From CAIZGX01 sp039805165 (GTDB lineage Bacteria; Bacteroidota; Bacteroidia; Flavobacteriales_D; Sanyastnellaceae), in assembly GCA_039805165.1 (NCBI GenBank), contig JBDLUS010000151.1, forward strand, positions 1-25,987: a stretch of 25,987 nt of DNA, written 5' to 3'. Below, one piece after another: positions 16,878 through 24,459 of the stretch (its first letter is position 1; each line of letters starts with the position of its first letter). A program made the translations under genes and the position numbers. Under the pieces are notes generated by a model. That model made no database searches and was not told the origin of the DNA. It saw nothing but the letters and a program-made list of their open reading frames with translations.

Positions 16878-18659
16878 TTATTTACCTAATTGATCTTCTA
16901 AATGATCGATACCAAAGGTTAAGGCAATGGCCTTTCCATCTGGAGCGAAATTTTTATTTTCACATGCGTTCCATCGAATAAGCAAATCCAACATCTCAGG
17001 AACCGTTAACATTTGTCCTTTTTTCACAGACAATCTGCGCGTATAATCCTTCAACAAATTCATTCTTAGATCAGGACCTTCAACACCCAGACGCAAACTT
17101 TCCAATACCAATTCAATAAAATTCAAAGCGCCTTGCTCATCTAAATTAGACGGAGCCGCAATTATCTCAGGTTCTTCTTCCAAATTCAATTCAAAACCAA
17201 ACGAAGCCAATAAAACATCGTGAAGTTGAAGTAGCGATATGTCCTTTGGTTGGACATGCAATGGAATGGGGAATAACAACTGCTGAGCTACAAATGAATG
17301 ACTGTTCTGATTCGAATGCTCTTCAAATAAAATCTGCCAATGCAATCTCGTTTGATGAAACATCTTCAAATCTGAATTTATTTCACATCCAATAATAACT
17401 CGACCAATCTGAAAAGGCGATCCACCTTCCCACTCTTCCGTATCGAATTCTATTTGCTCTTGCTCCGGAGCACTTTCCTTTTCGAATCCAAATCCTGCTT
17501 GCGCAAATTGTTCCATCCAATTACGCGATTTCTGTTGCCAAGAATCCGTCTTTTGGAAAGGATTGAAATCGTGGTTTACATCTACCTGCGGAACACGCAC
17601 CGAACCTGGACTTACTTGCGTCAAAGGAATATTTTCTTGTTCGAAATCTAACGACGGTGCAACCTGATTCTTGCCCAACCCTCTTCTTACAGCCGCATGA
17701 AGCAAAGCGTGAATGCTTCGCTCGTCTTGAAACTTAATCTCCGTCTTCGTTGGATGAATATTTATATCTATGGTTGAAGGGGGAACGTCGAGGGCAATTA
17801 AATAAAATGGAAAACTTCCTGAAGGAAGAATTTGCTCGTATGCCTGCTGAACCGCATGATTCAAAAACGGACTTTTAATGAATCGCTGATTCACGAAAAA
17901 GTATTGATCTCCGCGGGTACGCTTTGCTATTTCTGGTCTTCCAACAAACCCTGAAATCCTTACAATCTCTGTGTCTTCATCTAAGTGAATCAATTGATCG
18001 TTGTATTTGTTTCCAAACACATGAACCAATCGCTGCTTCAAATTCGATTTCGGCAAGTCGAAAACTACGTTGCCATTGTGCGTTAGCACGAAGTGCACAT
18101 CGGGATGTGTCAACGCCACACGTTCGAATTCATCTATGATGTGACGAAACTCTATCGCATCGGTCTTTAAAAAATATCTACGCGCTGGTATATTGAAAAA
18201 TAAATTTCGAACAGAAAAAACAGATCCCTTTGTGGCTTCAAGAGGTTCGTTTGAAATAAGCTTTCCGCCATCAATTTCAATGCGAATACCTAACTCATCT
18301 TCTTCGCGCTTGGTAATTAATTCCACCTGTGCAACAGAAGCTATACTAGCCAATGCCTCTCCGCGAAAACCTTTTGTTGTAATGTTGAATAAATCTTCTG
18401 CCTTGCGAATTTTAGAAGTAGCATGACGCTCAAAACAAAGTTGAGCATCCACTTCATTCATTCCCTTTCCATCATCGATAACCTGAATAAGTGTCTTGCC
18501 TGAATCTTTAATAACCACACGAATTTGCGTAGCCTCTGCGTCGACTGCATTTTCTACCAATTCCTTTACAACGGACGACGGTCGTTGAACAACTTCACCC
18601 GCAGCAATTTGATTGGAAACTTGATCAGACAATAATTGAATGACACCTGAACTATTCAT
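16878..18659 (-). CDS. mutL: DNA mismatch repair protein MutL with degraded endonuclease motif
   Basis: MutL couples mismatch recognition by MutS to strand removal. The 593 aa are complete. The N-terminal GHKL ATPase motifs are intact: ELVENAVDA (E33, N37), DDGKGM (from D62) and GFRGEAL (97-103). In the C-terminal dimerisation domain, the place of the nuclease motif DQHA(x)2E(x)4E holds H435-Q-T-R-L-H-W-Q-I-L-F-E446 (17322-17357). Here the Asp, the His and the first Glu are replaced, while Q436 and the last Glu remain. The later P-x-G-[RK]-P-type site reads PDGKAI. The protein may therefore work without nicking activity, or the site may differ in this lineage. The gene is preceded by a TAAATTTG box 4 nt before its ATG. 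Confidence 0.96.
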   Translation of the reverse strand: MNSSGVIQLLSDQVSNQIAAGEVVQRPSSVVKELVENAVDAEATQIRVVIKDSGKTLIQVIDDGKGMNEVDAQLCFERHATSKIRKAEDLFNITTKGFRGEALASIASVAQVELITKREEDELGIRIEIDGGKLISNEPLEATKGSVFSVRNLFFNIPARRYFLKTDAIEFRHIIDEFERVALTHPDVHFVLTHNGNVVFDLPKSNLKQRLVHVFGNKYNDQLIHLDEDTEIVRISGFVGRPEIAKRTRGDQYFFVNQRFIKSPFLNHAVQQAYEQILPSGSFPFYLIALDVPPSTIDINIHPTKTEIKFQDERSIHALLHAAVRRGLGKNQVAPSLDFEQENIPLTQVSPGSVRVPQVDVNHDFNPFQKTDSWQQKSRNWMEQFAQAGFGFEKESAPEQEQIEFDTEEWEGGSPFQIGRVIIGCEINSDLKMFHQTRLHWQILFEEHSNQNSHSFVAQQLLFPIPLHVQPKDISLLQLHDVLLASFGFELNLEEEPEIIAAPSNLDEQGALNFIELVLESLRLGVEGPDLRMNLLKDYTRRLSVKKGQMLTVPEMLDLLIRWNACENKNFAPDGKAIALTFGIDHLEDQLGK

Positions 18660-18663
18660 CTTC

Positions 18664-18671
18664 CAAATTTA
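18664..18671 (-). promoter_or_regulatory. -7 element of mutL, 4 nt before its ATG
   Basis: On the minus strand, TAAATTTG matches TAnnTTTG exactly and is separated from the mutL ATG (18659) by GAAG. This is the 51-nt gap after ispH. No -33 TTG is seen at the usual distance. Use of this box would give a leaderless mutL transcript. Confidence 0.45.
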
Positions 18672-18710
18672 CAACAGAACATCGCGAATGCGATTGCACA
18701 TTTATTCACT

Positions 18711-19919
18711 TTATATGCGCCCTTCCAAAGCAGATTCTACCGATTCTGTTTCCCCGCGCAGTTCAATGATTCGCTGAATGACATGATCAACAATTTTATC
18801 TGGACATGATGCACCGCTGGTGACAACGATTTTCAAATGTTCTTGTTGAAGAAGTGAAGGTGAAATTTCCTCTTCCTTCAATGTTTTACTATTGAATACA
18901 ACCGCCTCTTCCCGCGAAATAAAATCACTTGCATTTCGTACAAAATACACAGGCATTTTTTCGCCCAAAATTGTTGCAATCTGTATGGTGTTTGAAGAAT
19001 TGAATCCACCGACTACAACTGCCAATTGCGCACCACTTTCCAATACACCAATTGTCGCATTCTGATTATCGTTCGTTGCATAACACAAAGTATCACGCGT
19101 GTCTGTCGTTGCGTCTTCACCATACATTTCCACCACAATATCTTTCAGATACGCGGCAATTTCTTGTGTCTCGCTAGCTAACATGGTTGTTTGATTCACC
19201 ACGCCAATTTTTCGTAAATCTCTTGAAGCAACAAAACCATTAGAATATTTATTCGCGAAATCAATCTCGAACTGCTCGTCGCTCAATTCTTTTCTGATGT
19301 ATTTCGCGAGTAGCTCTGCTTCCTTCCCATTTCGAACAACTACTACAGGTCCTGTTTCCGCAGCATGCGAAAACGTAGCGCGTGTCTCTTCATGCAAATA
19401 CTTTCCATGAACGACCAAAGTATATCCACGGTTTCCTAATTCTGCCGAACGTTTCCAAACTTTTTCTACGAATGGACAAGTGGTGTTGTATCGCTCAAGA
19501 TGTACACCCAACTGAGCCAACTCGGCAGCCATCTCAACCGTAGTTCCAAAGGCAGGAGTAATAACAATATCTTCTGAACTTAAAGTTGAAAAATCAACCA
19601 AGCGCGTTCCGTGGTTGTCCACTAAAAACTGAATTCCCTCTGCAATTAAATCTTCGTTGACTTGAGGGTTGTGTATCATTTCACCCAAAAGAAAGATTCG
19701 CTTTCCCGGATTTTCAGTAACTGTTCGAAAAGCTATTTCAATTGCGTTCTCTACTCCGTAACAAAAGCCGAATTGTCTGGGTATCACAAACTCTGTTTTT
19801 CCAACTTGAAAAACAAACGGAGTGTGATCCTTCTTTCTTGGATCATTCACCTTCCGAATTTCTTTAATTCTTCCAAGAATGTTAGATCTGTAATGCTCTG
19901 GTACTTCGAACTTCTTCAT
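18711..19919 (-). CDS. ispH: 4-hydroxy-3-methylbut-2-enyl diphosphate reductase (long form)
   Basis: IspH is the last enzyme of the MEP pathway, an iron-sulfur protein that reduces HMBPP to IPP and DMAPP. At 402 aa it is the long form, rather than the roughly 310-aa enterobacterial form; the extra length is mainly an N-terminal extension of about 40 residues and internal loops. The three cluster cysteines are C53 (GFCYGV), C148 (NTTCPF) and C279 (TLCYATNDNQ). A fourth cysteine, C372 in GASCPD, stands where shorter IspH proteins usually have GASAPD. HEET (about 176-179) is the likely active-site region. Its start is 1 nt after the upstream hypothetical gene. It supplies the isoprenoid pool used by the carotenoid operon. 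Confidence 0.95.
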   Translation of the reverse strand: MKKFEVPEHYRSNILGRIKEIRKVNDPRKKDHTPFVFQVGKTEFVIPRQFGFCYGVENAIEIAFRTVTENPGKRIFLLGEMIHNPQVNEDLIAEGIQFLVDNHGTRLVDFSTLSSEDIVITPAFGTTVEMAAELAQLGVHLERYNTTCPFVEKVWKRSAELGNRGYTLVVHGKYLHEETRATFSHAAETGPVVVVRNGKEAELLAKYIRKELSDEQFEIDFANKYSNGFVASRDLRKIGVVNQTTMLASETQEIAAYLKDIVVEMYGEDATTDTRDTLCYATNDNQNATIGVLESGAQLAVVVGGFNSSNTIQIATILGEKMPVYFVRNASDFISREEAVVFNSKTLKEEEISPSLLQQEHLKIVVTSGASCPDKIVDHVIQRIIELRGETESVESALEGRI

Positions 19920-19920
19920 T

Positions 19921-20469
19921 CTAATTCAATTTCTCCAAGTACAACAACGCTTGGGATTTATAGTTCATCCACATCTCTTTATCAAACTCGTTTAACTCGC
20001 CTTTTCTACTGGCGCGCAAAAGAGATTTGAAAACTTTATTTTTTGAATAAGACTCAGAGTGCTCAATCAAAAATAACAATACTTTCAATCCAGCAATTCG
20101 TTGTGCTTCCTGTTTTACTCTGCCTTCATGCTTCAAAGCATAATTGATGTTTCCGAATAAATAGGCCAACATTAAATCTTCAGTTATGAGATAATCGTTG
20201 TAGGGTCCAACTTCCACATTCACAAGCAAATTCGGATTCTTCGTCACCCATTCCATAACGAAAATACTCGCAGCACTTCGCTCAATCAATTGCTCCGTGG
20301 GGGGTGTTGATATGAGCCACTCAATAAGTTCTTCAATATTCTTTCTATTCTCTGCAAAAGACTCAGCACGTTCCCAATGTTCTTCTGCATTAAATGAAGG
20401 GCACTTCCGATACTCTTGAGCCATTAAAGAAAATGGCAATATGAACAGTATCAGAATTGTTTTTTTCAT
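19921..20469 (-). CDS. Secreted hypothetical protein between saccharopine dehydrogenase and ispH genes
   Basis: A 182-aa protein of unknown function. The N-terminus is a signal peptide (MKKT, hydrophobic core, SLMAQ), so it is predicted periplasmic. The mature part is mainly helical, with EELIEWLISTPP near residue 45-56 and a VMEWVTKNPN segment near 70-80. A family of small exported proteins with this WL-x-TP/MEW pattern seems familiar from Bacteroidota, but its role is not known to me. The start overlaps the saccharopine dehydrogenase stop (ATGA), and the stop is 1 nt from the ispH start, so all three are likely co-translated. Confidence 0.82.
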   Translation of the reverse strand: MKKTILILFILPFSLMAQEYRKCPSFNAEEHWERAESFAENRKNIEELIEWLISTPPTEQLIERSAASIFVMEWVTKNPNLLVNVEVGPYNDYLITEDLMLAYLFGNINYALKHEGRVKQEAQRIAGLKVLLFLIEHSESYSKNKVFKSLLRASRKGELNEFDKEMWMNYKSQALLYLEKLN

Positions 20470-21776
20470 ATTTCTTCAATCGTCTCAACAAATGAAATAC
20501 CGTAGCCGCGAAGGTCTTGCAACAACGGTTCGTAAAACTCTGCGGTTACCGGTATTTGAACCCCACGTGAAGAAAAATCTCCATTGAATAAACGATTAAC
20601 TGCAAAGGCGATTGGCATGCCCACTGTTTTCGACATCGCTGTTTTAAACTCGTCATCTCCCTCCAAAACCATGGACGAGGTTAACATATAATTCTTTCCT
20701 TGTGACGTGTACCCGAATTTGTGCACCATTACAATCATATCTCGATCACCTTTTTTCAAGACCCATTTTCTCTCGAGTAACTGTTGAAGATGTTGCGCAC
20801 AAGAAAGCTCTTCATTTTTCAGAGGCTCATTGCTGAAAATCCCAATCTCATTCAACATTTCCGCCACTTCTTCATGTACATTCGATATGTTGAAATTCAA
20901 ACCGAGCAAAGACTGAGAAAGCTCTTTCCAAATTGAAAATTCACCAGCTGGGATCTTTGTATCATCGTTTACAAAACCGTTCTTAACCAGAAACGACCAA
21001 CCTTTACAATACCCTTGCTTACGCAATGTTCCTCGAACTAGTTTGTGAACATTCTCTAATCCATATAACTCGAGATAATGCACTGAATTTCTGTTTGGGT
21101 ACGCGTCGTAACGCACCCCATCGCTCGCAACAACAGTCTCAACTTCATCAAACAATTTATAATACGGGACCATGCGTAGCTTACTGTTCTCGCGATACAT
21201 AGCATGTCCGGAACTTCCTGCAAGTATTATATTCCTTGGATTCCATGAGATTTTGTACCCCCATAAATTATCATCACTTGCCGGAGCAACAAGTCCTCCC
21301 GTATAAGATTCAAATGATGCAATTACGGCGCCCTGACTTTTTAACCTGTGGATGATTTCCATGGCCGAGATGTGATCAATTCCAGGATCCACACCCATTT
21401 CATTCAAAACTAAAACCCCCTCTTGCAAGGCTAATTCGTGCATGGCATTTACCTCAGCACTTACATAACTCGGTGTAAATACATGAACGTGAAAATTAAT
21501 GCAATCCTTTACAACCTCGGCATGCATAAATGCTGGAAGCATTGAAATAACCAGACTCGAATGAGCAATCAATTCATGTCGAAACTCTGCGTTTGTCGCA
21601 TCTCCAGAAATAAAATGAACTTGATCAAGACTACCGTATTCCTCTATCCAATGAGATACATTGGTGTCGGCTACCACCACACTCCACTTACCTTCTAAGG
21701 CTCCTTCCACTAAAAAAGAAACCAAATGGCGTGCGCTCCTTCCTGCGCCGAACAATATAATTTTCTTCGTTTCCAT
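20466..21776 (-). CDS. Saccharopine dehydrogenase family protein (Lys9-like)
   Basis: An NAD(P)-dependent oxidoreductase, 436 aa from ATG 21776. An in-frame TTG at 21800 lies upstream of the -7 box and is rejected. The Rossmann motif FGAGRSARHLV begins at about residue 8, and the saccharopine dehydrogenase C-terminal domain follows, with NEMGVDPGIDHISAM near 145-160 and SYTGGLVAP. This architecture resembles the L-glutamate-forming saccharopine dehydrogenase of lysine degradation or alpha-aminoadipate metabolism. Family members also include homologues with other or unknown substrates, and no partner lysine-ketoglutarate reductase is nearby. It heads an operon with a secreted hypothetical and ispH. 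Confidence 0.87.
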   Translation of the reverse strand: METKKIILFGAGRSARHLVSFLVEGALEGKWSVVVADTNVSHWIEEYGSLDQVHFISGDATNAEFRHELIAHSSLVISMLPAFMHAEVVKDCINFHVHVFTPSYVSAEVNAMHELALQEGVLVLNEMGVDPGIDHISAMEIIHRLKSQGAVIASFESYTGGLVAPASDDNLWGYKISWNPRNIILAGSSGHAMYRENSKLRMVPYYKLFDEVETVVASDGVRYDAYPNRNSVHYLELYGLENVHKLVRGTLRKQGYCKGWSFLVKNGFVNDDTKIPAGEFSIWKELSQSLLGLNFNISNVHEEVAEMLNEIGIFSNEPLKNEELSCAQHLQQLLERKWVLKKGDRDMIVMVHKFGYTSQGKNYMLTSSMVLEGDDEFKTAMSKTVGMPIAFAVNRLFNGDFSSRGVQIPVTAEFYEPLLQDLRGYGISFVETIEEI

Positions 21777-21782
21777 CGCAAA

Positions 21783-21790
21783 CAAAGTTA
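21783..21790 (-). promoter_or_regulatory. -7 element of the saccharopine dehydrogenase operon, 6 nt before ATG
   Basis: On the minus strand, TAACTTTG matches TAnnTTTG exactly, and TTTGCG separates it from the ATG at 21776. The region is the divergent gap to the DUF4476 gene. No clear -33 TTG is seen. As with the mutL and M23 genes, this would give a very short or absent leader. Confidence 0.5.
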
Positions 21791-21892
21791 ACCAAACCAA
21801 TTAGCTTCCCTTTCCTAAGTTTTTATTTTTTGGCATAAACTTTTATAAGGGTTAAAACATAACTAAATTTACACTCCTAACAGACAATAAAT

Positions 21893-23086
21893 ATGATGAA
21901 AAAAATTACCCTAGTCGCATTCGCGTTATTTTCGCTTTCGAATGTTTTCGCTCAAATGAATGCTGTTATTTATTCTGAAGCTGGCGAGAAATTCACACTT
22001 TATCTAAACGGCGAAGCCATGAATAGCGCACCTCAGGCGAATGTCAAACTTCAAGGTCTAACCTCTGAATTCTACCAAGCGCGCGTAGATTTTCAAGATG
22101 CTACACTCGCAGATTTCTCAAACAACAACTTCGCACTTCATCCTGGAATGGAGGTAACTTACCAAGTTAAGAAGAATAAAAAAGGGGAATATGTTCTACG
22201 TTATTATACTGAAAATCCAATATCTTCGGGCGCCATAACGAATAATCTTTCCAATGATAATGCGAAAGATTTCGCTGTTGCAGACGACGCTCCCGCTAGC
22301 ACAACTCAAACTCAGAATAACACTGGGAACGTTAATACCGGAAATTCCAATACAACAACTACAACAACTGTTACAGGAACGAATACCAAACCAACTACCG
22401 AAGGGAACGTTGGTCTGAACATAAATGTTGACGGCGTAAACATGGGAATGAACGTAAATGTCAACGAAACCCCTAATACCTCTGGCGGAAGTGTTGGTAT
22501 GAATGTCAATGCAGACGGCGTTAACTTCGGAATGAACGTCAATGTCAACGAAACAAATTCCACAACCACAGGTGGAAATGTTGGAATGAATATCAATGTA
22601 GACGGAATGAACATGGGAATCAACATGAACGTTCCAAATATCGATGTTCAAACCTCTGGAACTACGACTACAACAACTAGAACTACAACATCGTCTTCGT
22701 CAAGTAATTCAACGGTTCCAGCACACACAACTCGTCCAAGCGAACCGTCACCAACTCAACCTTCGAACGCAACCATTTCCGGAAATGGAAATTGCACACG
22801 TTCAATGGATTCGGCAAGTTTCGGAAAAGCAAAGCAGACCATTGAAAGCAAAGGATTCGACGACACAAAACTTTCAACAGCGAAACAAGTGGCTAAAGCG
22901 AATTGCCTCACAACAGAACAAATCCTTGTAATAATGAAAATTTTTGGATTTGAAGAAAGCCGCCTTGAATTCGCGAAATACGCTTATGATTATTGCTTCG
23001 ATCAGAATAATTATTATACCGTAAGTGAAGGCTTTAGTTTCGACTCGAGTACCGACGAGTTGAATGAATACATTGAAACGAAATAA
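21893..23086 (+). CDS. Exported DUF4476 protein with Asn/Gly tandem repeats
   Basis: A 397-aa protein with a signal peptide (MMKKIT ... NVFAQ, cleavage near 20). Residues 21-110 form a beta-rich domain usual in front of DUF4476. Residues 132-170 are a Thr/Asn/Gly-rich linker. Residues 171-247 hold three G-x-N-x-N repeats. Residues 251-295 are a Thr/Ser/Pro-rich linker, and residues 300-395 the helical C-terminal DUF4476 domain, with cysteines at 301, 338 and 368. The function of DUF4476 is unknown. A start at 21896 is equally possible. The gene is divergent from the saccharopine dehydrogenase gene and lies 2 nt before a CsgG-like lipoprotein gene and then an LPP20 gene, so a surface or envelope role is inferred. 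Confidence 0.88.
   Translation: MMKKITLVAFALFSLSNVFAQMNAVIYSEAGEKFTLYLNGEAMNSAPQANVKLQGLTSEFYQARVDFQDATLADFSNNNFALHPGMEVTYQVKKNKKGEYVLRYYTENPISSGAITNNLSNDNAKDFAVADDAPASTTQTQNNTGNVNTGNSNTTTTTTVTGTNTKPTTEGNVGLNINVDGVNMGMNVNVNETPNTSGGSVGMNVNADGVNFGMNVNVNETNSTTTGGNVGMNINVDGMNMGINMNVPNIDVQTSGTTTTTTRTTTSSSSSNSTVPAHTTRPSEPSPTQPSNATISGNGNCTRSMDSASFGKAKQTIESKGFDDTKLSTAKQVAKANCLTTEQILVIMKIFGFEESRLEFAKYAYDYCFDQNNYYTVSEGFSFDSSTDELNEYIETK
22403..22633 (+). repeat. Three tandem G-x-N-x-N coding repeats in the DUF4476 protein
   Basis: Units are 22403-22486 (28 aa), 22487-22573 (29 aa) and 22574-22633 (20 aa, lacking the tail). The shared core is VG[ML]N[VI]N[VA]DG[VM]N[MF]G[MI]N[VM]NV, followed by NET and a Thr/Ser tail in the first two. 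Asn and hydrophobic residues alternate on both sides of a central DG, as expected for a beta hairpin with a tight turn. The DNA copies differ at many synonymous sites, so the duplication is old and kept at the protein level. Confidence 0.9.
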
Positions 23087-23088
23087 TT

Positions 23089-24459
23089 ATGAAAAATTGG
23101 CTCTACATCTTTACTGCTCTGATTCTGCTTGGAACACAGGCTTGTCAAAACAGTAAACACTACACCAAGCTTGGGCAAAAACAAGAAGCTGCCGGACTGA
23201 ACAAAGAAGCGTCTGAAAGTTACTACACTGCTTTATGGAAGAAACGCGCTAACATTGACGCACAAATTGGGATGAAGAAAACCGGCCAAACGGTTTTAAA
23301 TGCTATGTTGAGTGAGTTCAGTCAAAAAAGCAGTTTCGGAAATAAGAAGGAAGCGGTTTACGCATTCATTTCAGCCCGCGACTATCTAGCAAAAATAAAA
23401 GGTGTTGGTGTAGAACTTCAAATTCCAGATTTCTATAACGGCGATTTTGAGAAAGTAAAAAAGTCATACATGACTGATCTTTACGAGCAGGGCACCAAAC
23501 TTTTAGAAGACAACAAATTCGCCGACGCAGAGGCAAACTTCCATGAAATTGGAATACTCGATCCAAATTTCAAAGATGCCGGAGAATTAAAGGACATTGC
23601 ATACCTAGAACCTATCTATCAAAAAGGCGTGACCGAGTTTGAAGCTAAGCATTATCGAGCAGCCTACAACAGCTTTATAAAAGTTGAAGAACGTAAATTA
23701 GGGTATAAGGAATCGACAGATCTAAAGAAGAAATGTCTTGACAAAGGAAAGTATACTATAGCGCTCCTTCCCTTTACCAACGGCACGAATGTGCAAGGAA
23801 GCGACACCAAAGCAACAGCATATATTCTGAATGCATTGTCTCAAATTAACGATCCTTTCCTTCATGTAATAGACAGAGAAAACCTTAACAACATTTTAGC
23901 AGAACAACGGATTCAAATGAGTGGAATTTTTTCAGAATCTAACGCCGTAGAAATTGGGAAAATTTCAGGAGCAAAGGCGCTTATTACTGGAACTGTTCTT
24001 AACCACACCGTTCAAAACGGACAAATAAGAAAGGTGACTCGCAATGGATTTGAATCGTATCAAGTGAAAAAAGTGAATGCGGAAGGAAAGACCTTCTACG
24101 ACACTGAATACAAGTCTATTCAATTCGATGAATACTACAATTATGCTGAATCCAACGTTTCCATTCAGTATAAAATGACGTCAATAGAAACCGCATCTTT
24201 AATTAAGAATGACATTTTCACAGAAAAGAAGAAGGACGAAGTCATCTATGCCATTTACGGAGGAAACGCCGCTAATTTGTTCCCTGCTAATGGAAACGTT
24301 GTAAACACAAACATGCGCGACAGAAATACCCTGAAAGACATGTTGAATGCTAGAAGAAACCTTCGCGACGGAAATGACCTGGCCAACGACTTGTATATTG
24401 AAATAGCCAAGAAAATTGCGGACAATGTTAAAACACAAATACAAACGCTTGTTCCCTAA
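23089..24459 (+). CDS. CsgG/HfaB-like lipoprotein with N-terminal TPR region
   Basis: A 456-aa predicted lipoprotein: a hydrophobic signal followed by a GTQAC lipobox (C19). Residues about 25-215 look like TPR helices (for example the segments around TKLLEDNKFADAEANFHEI and GVTEFEAKHYRAAYNSF). A CsgG-like domain begins at about 222: ALLPFTNGT, then VIDRENLNNILAEQ and EIGKISGAKALITGTV. CsgG forms the outer-membrane pore for curli subunits, and relatives such as HfaB and LpoB act at the envelope. Whether this one forms a pore is not shown by sequence. It follows the repeat protein gene by 2 nt and overlaps the LPP20 gene by one base (TAATG). Confidence 0.88.
   Translation: MKNWLYIFTALILLGTQACQNSKHYTKLGQKQEAAGLNKEASESYYTALWKKRANIDAQIGMKKTGQTVLNAMLSEFSQKSSFGNKKEAVYAFISARDYLAKIKGVGVELQIPDFYNGDFEKVKKSYMTDLYEQGTKLLEDNKFADAEANFHEIGILDPNFKDAGELKDIAYLEPIYQKGVTEFEAKHYRAAYNSFIKVEERKLGYKESTDLKKKCLDKGKYTIALLPFTNGTNVQGSDTKATAYILNALSQINDPFLHVIDRENLNNILAEQRIQMSGIFSESNAVEIGKISGAKALITGTVLNHTVQNGQIRKVTRNGFESYQVKKVNAEGKTFYDTEYKSIQFDEYYNYAESNVSIQYKMTSIETASLIKNDIFTEKKKDEVIYAIYGGNAANLFPANGNVVNTNMRDRNTLKDMLNARRNLRDGNDLANDLYIEIAKKIADNVKTQIQTLVP

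Noticed and set aside
19662..20030. 122-aa plus-strand frame over the ispH start
   Set aside because: It is a low-complexity shadow of two coupled minus-strand genes, with no promoter or recognisable domain.
21777..21800. Upstream TTG start for the saccharopine dehydrogenase gene
   Set aside because: The extra eight residues cover the TAACTTTG element and are not expected before the Rossmann motif.
22196..22651. Long open frames on the minus strand across the DUF4476 repeat region (151 and 104 aa)
   Set aside because: They arise from the biased Asn/Thr/Gly codons of the plus-strand repeats; they have no sensible start context and lie wholly inside a well-supported gene.
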